Source of the DNA: Thozetella sp. PMI_491
Taxonomy: Eukaryota; Ascomycota; Sordariomycetes; Chaetosphaeriales; Chaetosphaeriaceae
Direction of reading: 5' to 3'
Assembly (NCBI GenBank): GCA_021432635.1
Contig: MU270033.1
Location: forward strand, 80,649-144,648
Length of the DNA stretch: 64,000 nucleotides
Shown in pieces: positions 57,871-64,000 of the stretch. Position 1 is the stretch's first letter. The number at the start of each line of letters is the position of its first letter. The translations under genes and the position numbers were made by a program. The notes under the pieces are model-generated. The model was not told the origin of the DNA. It ran no database searches and worked only from the letters and a program-made list of their open reading frames with translations.

Positions 57871-59121
57871 GAATTATATCATCCCAGTATAAAAGACAAA
57901 TCGCATCATTAAAGGTTTCCTATTAATTCACATAGTTTGGAGAAGAAGCTTCCAGAATTGGCACCTTTTTGCTGCCATAAAGGGCAGCCCCTGAACCCAC
58001 CGGCGGAAAATGCGGCCCCAAAAATCGGCGTTATTTTGAGCATTACCCTATACAAAGTAAACATTTATCAATGCTTCCCGTTTCGGGAAAACAGAATCGC
58101 TCACCTAATACCGTATCTCCAAATTTCTACAAGTATCCCCTCACTCGTTCTGCTCCTTAGCACCGCAATTCATGTTTCTCGATCCGCCACTGCCTACCTG
58201 GCCATCCCGCACCGCATCATTATGGCTCCAAAATAATTCGCCGTTCTCACTCAGTCAAGGTCCCAGACCAAGAAACATCAAAACGAAGCTCGGCAGAATG
58301 TATAAATAGTATAGTGATCAAATATTGTGGCTAATATTGAACGACGCGCTGGATACTGTCTGTCATCGCCAGTAGCTGGGTTTATGTGTTAGGGCAACAC
58401 GCCCAACACGAATCGAAGCATCACCATAGCAGATCATCCCCTTAGATCACCATCACCCCAATTTGCCTCCCACTAGTGGTTAATAGTGACCGGAGCCATA
58501 CAGTGAACCGACTAGCAACCCACTCGCCTCAATCCGCTCTTTCTTTTATCTTGGCCCGAGCTCGATACGGCGTCACGTCGGTAGAGGGCTCAAGAAGGCG
58601 CGGTGGAGCGTGGCATAACGAGACAGCGAGGCGAGCCACATGGCTGCTAAAACGGTATCCAACCCTCTCTTGCCGCGTTTCGGTGGGGGATGCATTCCAG
58701 CATTGCAAAGTAGCACTCCTCCCTCTGTCGTCTTCGGACGATTCCCTGCCCTCGCCAGCACGCCCGCATCGTTGACAGGCTCCGTTCCAGATCAGCGTGT
58801 CCCAGATCCGAGTGGCCCGCAATAGACGGCCTTTCCATCGCCGCAAGTGGGCTGGTGACGCAATCTCATAACAGATGCTTCGCTTTGCACAATATTGCAC
58901 AGCCCATCTTGTAACGAGCTGCCGAATGTTCTAAGTGTTTTGCGCTGCTATTATGGAGCAGGAGCAGCCGAGGACATGGTCGCCTGGGCGGTGCTCACGA
59001 GGGCTTAACCATGGACGGCTATTCATGGCCGCGCGAAAATATCAAGATCGAACAAGTGAAGTGGGGTATTGAGAGGGTACAGCTCTATTGAGAAGTCTTG
59101 GCTGGTAGCTAAGCTACATTG
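57871..59121. other. Intergenic, no supported gene
   Basis: 1.25 kb. Overlapping frames at 58476-58900 on both strands have no domain or splice context. Nothing supported. Confidence 0.4.
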
Positions 59122-59740
59122 TTACGGCTGTTGTCCTTTGTGCGCATCTTTGACATGCCTATTCAAGTTTTCCTTCCTCTTTGTGCCCTCTTTGGCGACC
59201 TTGCTTCTGCAACCAGCATCTCTCCAAGGACAGAAGTACCGCGGCGCATTGGAATCATGCCTCTCTTCGAGGCGTCGGTCTAGGCCGGTTCGTAACTCGA
59301 ATGCTCGGTTACACGTGCCTACTGAGCACTTGTACGGCCGGGTGTGCTTCTTGACATGCTTGCTGGTGAAGTGTGTCAGTCCCTTAATACCTAAGGGTAA
59401 GAATCATTAAGGGTGCTTACTTTAGATCGCGAGGCCTGGAAAATGTGGCAGGGCATTCCGAGCAAGAGAGGCTGTTAGCCGCCGGGGAGCCTGAATGCTC
59501 GAGCCTATCGTTGCTCTCCTGTGGGTGGTGATGATGGCGATGGCGATGAAAGTTCTGCGCTGACAATGTCTCTTCCTCGGCACGTCCGTCCTGTCCAGCA
59601 GGCTCGGTGGTTGACTGACCTCAGTCATATTGTGGTAGAGGACCCCCATGCCCGGCCTGGACCCAGGAGGGATCAACGTAGTGGAAGGTTTCAGTTGTAG
59701 TAGTAGATAGAAAGTTTCCAGGTTCGGTTGGTCCTTCTGA
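59122..59740 (-). pseudogene. C2H2 zinc-finger gene with premature TGA and a lost zinc ligand
   Basis: The minus strand reads STTTTETFHYVDPSWVQAGH, GGPLPQYD, then TGA (59623-59621), then in the same frame GQSTTEPAGQDGRAEEETLS and a His-rich stretch. The fingers follow: SLSCSECPATFSRPRDL-(59-bp intron, gtaagc...caccag)-NKHVKKHTRPYKCSVGTC, NRAFELRTGLDRRLEERHDS, RYFCPWRDAGC, KRKENLNRHVKDAHK, ending TAA 59124-59122. In related fungal proteins the middle finger has DRH.xxRH; here the first His codon is CGC (Arg, 59274-59272), so that finger lacks one zinc ligand. The only GT...AG that could remove the TGA is 30 nt, too short. The 5' end is unclear: an acceptor-like cacacag lies just before GACTCAGAAGG near 59740, and I found no start exon. 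Confidence 0.6.
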
Positions 59741-60435
59741 GTCCTGTGTGGAGAATCGAAGTGTTCTACCGCAAACTCAAGGGATGGTTTGCTAGCCTGT
59801 TGGCGAAGAACGAGCGAAGAGAGACGAGATTGGCGCAGAAGAAGCGAAGATGAATGAGTGGAAGGGGGGGGGCAGTTGCCTCATAGGCGTCTTTGGGCGA
59901 GGTGTGGCCGGCTTGTCTGATTGGATACTTGGCGTGGTATACCTCAAATCTGCAAGGCGTTTTTAGCGTCACGGTTCGCCACTGACACGATAAAGGAGCC
60001 AATGAAGCGTGCAGCTCATATAGAGGACATGTAGGCCCCTGAAGGCCGTAATACCTGGTCGGTGGCCCTCCAACCTTGCCTGGTCACACTAACAAGGGTC
60101 AGCGCGTGGACACCTGAGCTGTGCGGAACAGTGTATGTGAGGAGCAAATTTCCCTGTGCGCAAGAGGAATAGAGTCTGTCTGCTCCTGAATGCCTCTGGC
60201 ATCGCGATTGATGTTCAAGCGAATGCCAATTTGCTTCAAATCATCATGCGGCTGGACGATAAATGGGATGTCTTTTGGGGGAAAGCGACTCTAGGTGAAG
60301 GGATCCTTACGGCCGACGCAGAGGTCATGTTGGCAGTTCTGTCTGGGCAACAAGGAGATCACTCCAGTCTCACTTCACCGGTAAAATAACCCAAATTGTA
60401 CGTTCCTAGTGTCCGGGCTATCTAGTCAATGTTAT
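59741..60435. other. Intergenic, possible 5' part of the C2H2 gene
   Basis: Minus frame 59766-60002 could contain a first exon of the C2H2 gene but gives no recognisable sequence. Plus frame 60156-60389 has no domain. A run of eight G lies near 59863. Confidence 0.35.
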
Positions 60436-60829
60436 CTAGGCACTGTTCTCAGCCTGGGGCTCTTCCTGAGGCTCTTCCTGAACCTCTGCCGGAGCCTCTT
60501 TGCATCCGAAATCGCCGCACTGGTAGATCCAATCACAATCACAGAGGTAGTAGCAATCGGGAATATTGGCGACTGGAGTAGATCCCGGACAATATGTGCT
60601 TGAATTGCACGTGTTCCAGTTTTCTTCGGTGTGGCAGTTAAGTTGCCAATAACACTTCTTGAGTTGATGAGCTGGATTTGGAGAGGTGTCGGCTGTCTGG
60701 ATGTGTGCTGCGATGGCGTGGTTTACGTGAAGGCCGAGGTAAAACAACTGGAAAGCGGATGTGACCTAGAGAAAGTGAGTGCATTAGTAAGGGAATGTTA
60801 AATAAGGCTAAATGGCATTCTACCTTCAT
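60436..60829 (-). CDS. Small secreted cysteine-rich protein (effector-like)
   Basis: Two exons: a 6-bp first exon (60829-60824, ATG AAG) and 60765-60436, with a 58-bp intron (gtagaa...ctctag). Product 111 aa. The splice creates a good signal peptide, MKVTSAFQLFYLGLHVNHAI; the second exon alone lacks it. The mature part has nine Cys: C-x5-C-x8-C-x5-C-x11-C-x3-C-x1-C-x5-C-x4-C, within KKCYWQLNC through DFGCKEAP. It ends with an acidic tail VQEEPQEEPQAENSA. No known fold recognised. Size, secretion and Cys content match fungal effectors or antimicrobial-type proteins, but this is inference. An odd number of Cys leaves one unpaired. Confidence 0.65.
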
Positions 60830-60868
60830 AGCTAGACTTGAAAGTAAAAGAATGAATGGGTGACAAGT

Positions 60869-60888
60869 GGAGTTTTTTTTTTTTTTTT
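60869..60888. repeat. Homopolymer T run
   Basis: A run of about 17 T upstream of the small secreted protein gene (60829). No other feature. Confidence 0.5.
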
Positions 60889-61154
60889 GGCTGTGTCTGG
60901 AAATATAATGCTTGATTTTAGCACAAGCAAAATGGAACGATCAGAACCCAGGGTCAAACACAGGCAATCTATGTAGACCTTTTATCAACATTGCAAAGTT
61001 GAATCGATACAGTTCTACGCCTCTATAAAAACATCAGGCTAACCTTTACACAGCTTTTTCGGATTACTCCTCGATGGAAAAAGGACCCGTTGGTGACAAA
61101 AGGACTTGGTTATTTAACTTTTCTTTTCGACGTCAATAAATTAAGCGAGCCCTA

Positions 61155-61640
61155 ACCGACTGTCCATTCCAAGGCTGTAGGCCCAACAGGAGGGGGTCTT
61201 ATTGGCTCCTTGTGCCAAGATGCAGGATTTATCCGGCTTGTCTGTTGGTGTTTGGTTCAGATCTGGCTTCTTACCAGGCCCCCAGCATGGGGCATAATCT
61301 ATTATGATAGAATAAATTGTGGAGCGGGATAGCTGAAGTACCTGCCTTTTTAGTAACAATGAAATACACAAGTTCTAAACGACTGTCCATTCCAAGGCTG
61401 TACCTAGCCCAACAGGATGGGGAGCATTCCTAGCTCCGTATGCCAAGACATAGGTTTTATTCAGCTTCTGTTGATGTTTGGTTCAGATACAACTGAGCAG
61501 ACTGCCAACATGCAGCACCGTTGCTTGGCAAGCCACACAATATTACTTTGGGGGTGCGTGTGTACTTCATTGGTCGTGAGAATAGCCAACCTATTATGAA
61601 ACAGTACGCTGGGGAGCGGGGTAAGCCAAAGTGCTTGCTG
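61155..61640. repeat. Direct repeat, two diverged units of about 200-260 bp
   Basis: Unit 1 (about 61158-61350) and unit 2 (about 61380-61640) both begin GACTGTCCATTCCAAGGCTG. They share, in order, CCCAACAGGA, GCCAAGA, TGTTGGTGTTTGGTTCAGAT (unit 2: TGTTGATGTTTGGTTCAGAT), CTATTATGA and GGAGCGGG. Unit 2 is longer by inserted sequence between the GGTTCAGAT and CTATTATGA blocks. No coding potential. Likely a tandem duplication of an intergenic or mobile sequence. Confidence 0.7.
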
Positions 61641-62024
61641 CAAGCGAACCAATGGTGAATGGCGATAAAAGGTAGAGCCAAAGAAGGGCGGAAGTCAATG
61701 ATGTTATCGGCCTAATTGTACCTATAAAGAAACTGGCTGCTCTGTCGCTGTGTTATAACTCTTCACTACTGTTTGTGCACAGGCACCAATACGTTAAAAT
61801 CTTCCGGGACCGCCGGTCGTGGAGATTGTGTGCAGCATCTAAGTTTTCGGGACCTCGATCCAAGAGCCATACACAAGGGGCAACCAGCACAGCAACATAA
61901 AAACAATCCCACTTCTGCACGTTTTCTCAAATACAAAGTCAGGGAGCACAGTCGCAGGCTCACTATATCCCGTCGACAAGGAGTTAACTCTGCCCCCAAC
62001 CCAGCTTTTCCAAAAGCCCAAGCA

Positions 62025-62447
62025 ATGGACGCTGATAACATACAGCAGCCCAGTAGCCAGCCACCTACGGAGTCACCCCTCCAGTCATGGACAGTAGACG
62101 GATACCCTATTGTCGATGGAAAATACCTGGATCTAAGCACGGGGGAGATTAAGACGCACGACGGACTCTTGACCGGGGGGCCGCCGTCACTGGCTGTATA
62201 CTGGCATAACAAGCTTCCAAAGCATCAGGAACAGCCATTCTATGCTGTCTCAGCTTTCAGTCCGATGAGCGTGACTGATTATCTGACCCGGATTGGCGAC
62301 TTGCTCAAGACGGGCATCTGTACTGTGGACTCGCTGAATGCAACTACGTACTCAGTCAACGTAATTATTCTAACTCAGCTCTCAAAGAGCGAGTTTAGAG
62401 AAGCTCTTTTAAGACATGGACTTCTCTACTCCGGGTCGAACTCATAA
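62025..62447 (+). CDS. Hypothetical protein, 140 aa
   Basis: The open frame extends from 61773, but the ATG at 62025 starts the part that looks coding: MDADNIQQPSSQPPTESPLQ, SWTVDGYPIVDGKYLDLSTG, LTGGPPSLAVYWHNKLPK, QPFYAVSAFSPMSVTDYLTR. No signal peptide, TM or known motif. Could be a lineage-specific gene or the end of a decayed one. Confidence 0.45.
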   Translation: MDADNIQQPSSQPPTESPLQSWTVDGYPIVDGKYLDLSTGEIKTHDGLLTGGPPSLAVYWHNKLPKHQEQPFYAVSAFSPMSVTDYLTRIGDLLKTGICTVDSLNATTYSVNVIILTQLSKSEFREALLRHGLLYSGSNS

Positions 62448-63637
62448 ACTGGACGTTTCTCATCCAGCCGCAGTACGAAGCAAGGTAAAGTTCTCTCCCT
62501 AACCTGATATCTCTCTCTTCTGCTGGTTCTGTTAAAGCGCAGAGAGAAAGGAGATATCCAGTACTGGAAGAGGTATCTAATACTCTCGATTAGAATGCTG
62601 AAAGAAACGAACTCATGCCTGTGTGGCAGATGGAACATGAAAAAACAGCGTTAAAATAAATAACATAAGACCTATTAGAAGGAGCGCTTAAGTCGAAGCC
62701 AAGCGGGGGAAGCAACTGAGTGCCGGATGCTAGGAGGGGGTGAAACACGATCTTCCTTACGACAGCCCTCCAATACACGCCGAACGAGTAGCCCAGGCTC
62801 TCGCAATGGCAGGATGCCTTATTTGAATTTGACTACGAATGCTCTCTGTCCGGACGACGTCTTGTCACTATATAAGTAGTATGTGGCCCGTAAGTTGCGA
62901 CGAGAGCAAGTCATCGTCTCCAGGAGAAGAACTTGTAGTGGGCCGAGGGAGTTGTAGCCGCTTTGAACCATAGCTCACAGGGAATCGCTATGTCCAGAAG
63001 CTTTGAGAGGAGCCATGCTTTCCATCCTTGGTCTTTTTTGGCCTTTGGTGAATATTGCACCAAGGAAAACGCATCTTGGCAACTTGTGGGGTTCAAAGAC
63101 TCGCGAACAGGCTTCCTACCCAGCCCATGGCGATCTATTCGTCTGATTCCGGTATTCGCACTCGCAGCGTATACCATTGAGCGTATAACAAACTATATAT
63201 TCGAAGGCGACGGAAATCACTCGTGAAAGATTAATTCTCTAAGTCTCGTGCCTAGTCCCATCCGGCTCAGCTCCTGTGGGTGGCCCTCTTATGCCGTATG
63301 ACGTGTTATTTTCTCGGAAACGGTTTCTCTCCCGAGAATATCGGAATGCTGCGCCTACTGATGCCATTCCAAGCCTTGCTGGTCTACGAAAGGCTGCTGG
63401 CAGCCCGCCACGCTGCATCCCTTAGGCTGGGTTTGTATAGCGGAGTGCTTCCCAAAGCATAACATGTAATGCGGCAGTGATTTTCTCTTGTTGATATGCT
63501 TAATGATTGTGTGAGGTCACATTGACGCGAGAATTGCCTTCCGCAATATAGCTAAACTGCTGCACAGAGGTGATGCTCGCGCAGACAGAGGGCCCTGGGC
63601 CTATGGCCGAAATTCTTGGGACAATTGGGCGTGATCT
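62448..63637. other. Intergenic, no supported gene
   Basis: Short frames at 62911-63177 (minus), 62963-63226 (plus) and 63280-63462 (plus) have no motifs. Nothing supported. Confidence 0.4.
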
Positions 63638-64000
63638 TTAAGGTACTTGATCCCAAGTGTCATGAAATGAAGGGACAGTCTCATAGAGACGCACCATAAT
63701 CGAGTAAGCCAAATAGATTAACCTCAACATTTGTTCAAGAGATGCTGGTAGTTGATTCCGTAGTAGCCTGAGAAAAGATACAATACCGTGGCGCCACATC
63801 CGAGCTGGCATGGCGTATTTTTTGGCTAAGCGTCTCAGTCGAGGGCTAGCACATGGATGCTGTGACAACCTGGATGGCCCCGCTGAATCCTTTAAAATCT
63901 CTCTAGGGGATATTTCTTTTGATTCCAGAGCCGGTCACAAATTCGGGATGTACAAGAACGAAACGCCGGTCTGGTAGAGTATATGAAGCTCACCCCCGAC
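63638..64000 (-). pseudogene. Partial gene at window edge, probably decayed C-terminal region
   Basis: The minus frame reads LRRLAKKYAMPARMWRHGIV, SFLRLLRNQLPASLEQMLRL, IYLAYSIMVRLYETVPSFHD, TWDQVP and stop at 63638. I recall a widespread uncharacterised fungal protein with PARMWRxG...LLRxxLPxSLxxML.FIYLAYSMM, in which the sequence continues well past DTW. Here it stops there, and just upstream (right) the frame is lost within 100 bp, so it is truncated or degraded. The rest lies outside the window. Function unknown. Confidence 0.4.

Noticed and set aside
59590-59625. A 30-nt intron beside the TGA in the C2H2 gene
   Set aside because: Too short. The frame is continuous on both sides of the TGA without it.
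1-64000. CRISPR arrays, operons or ribosome-binding sites
   Set aside because: Intron structure and families show nuclear fungal DNA; no regularly spaced repeats of that type were seen.

Overview
The window is nuclear DNA of a filamentous ascomycete (Pezizomycotina). Most genes carry short introns of about 47-90 bp with GTAnGT-type donors and CTNAC/CTGAC branch sites. The protein families are typically fungal: Zn2Cys6 regulator, HET, Clr5-ankyrin, Rsp-type 7-TM protein, secretory lipase and AA12-type dehydrogenase. The left end is an AT-rich, RIP-like decayed Ty1/copia retrotransposon. I cannot name the species. The gene models were assembled by eye from reading frames and splice sites and were not checked by any search.

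Layout. 1-6.6 kb: minus-strand copia relic, with RNase H and pol C-terminus still readable at 0.69-1.3 kb and a less mutated LTR at 6.30-6.56 kb. 6.6-8.4 kb: gene-poor decayed DNA. 8.4-10.4 kb: intact five-exon MFS sugar transporter. 13.4-19.5 kb: membrane protein and a large Clr5-ankyrin protein. 21.6-24.5 kb: PAP2 lipid phosphatase and a secreted acetoacetate-decarboxylase-like protein. 25.7-27.0 kb: broken NmrA-like gene. 27.4-32.4 kb: secreted amidohydrolase followed by a Zn2Cys6 regulator on the same strand. 33-35.6 kb: unrecognised gene-like region, then a multi-pass membrane protein. 36.7-38.0 kb: secreted Cys-containing protein and a solo LTR with Pol III-like boxes. 38.3-40.5 kb: secreted carboxylesterase. 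42.4-44 kb: Rsp-type 7-TM protein. 44.3-45.7 kb: class II aldolase with an in-frame TGA, head-to-head with the 3' relic of a Dal5-like permease. 45.8-50.1 kb: divergent Fic and HET genes. 50.8-54.5 kb: secreted AA12-like dehydrogenase and secretory lipase. 55.7-57.9 kb: large membrane protein. 59.1-64 kb: broken C2H2 gene, a small Cys-rich secreted protein, a tandem repeat, a short orphan ORF and a partial gene at the window edge.

How it fits together. The window looks like an accessory or subtelomere-like region. It is rich in secreted catabolic enzymes, signalling or incompatibility-type proteins (Clr5-ankyrin, HET, Fic) and possible effectors. At least four genes are broken (NmrA-like, aldolase, permease, C2H2), mostly by one or a few point lesions in otherwise readable coding sequence, so decay looks recent. 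No core secondary-metabolite enzyme (PKS, NRPS, DMATS) is visible, so a biosynthetic cluster cannot be supported.
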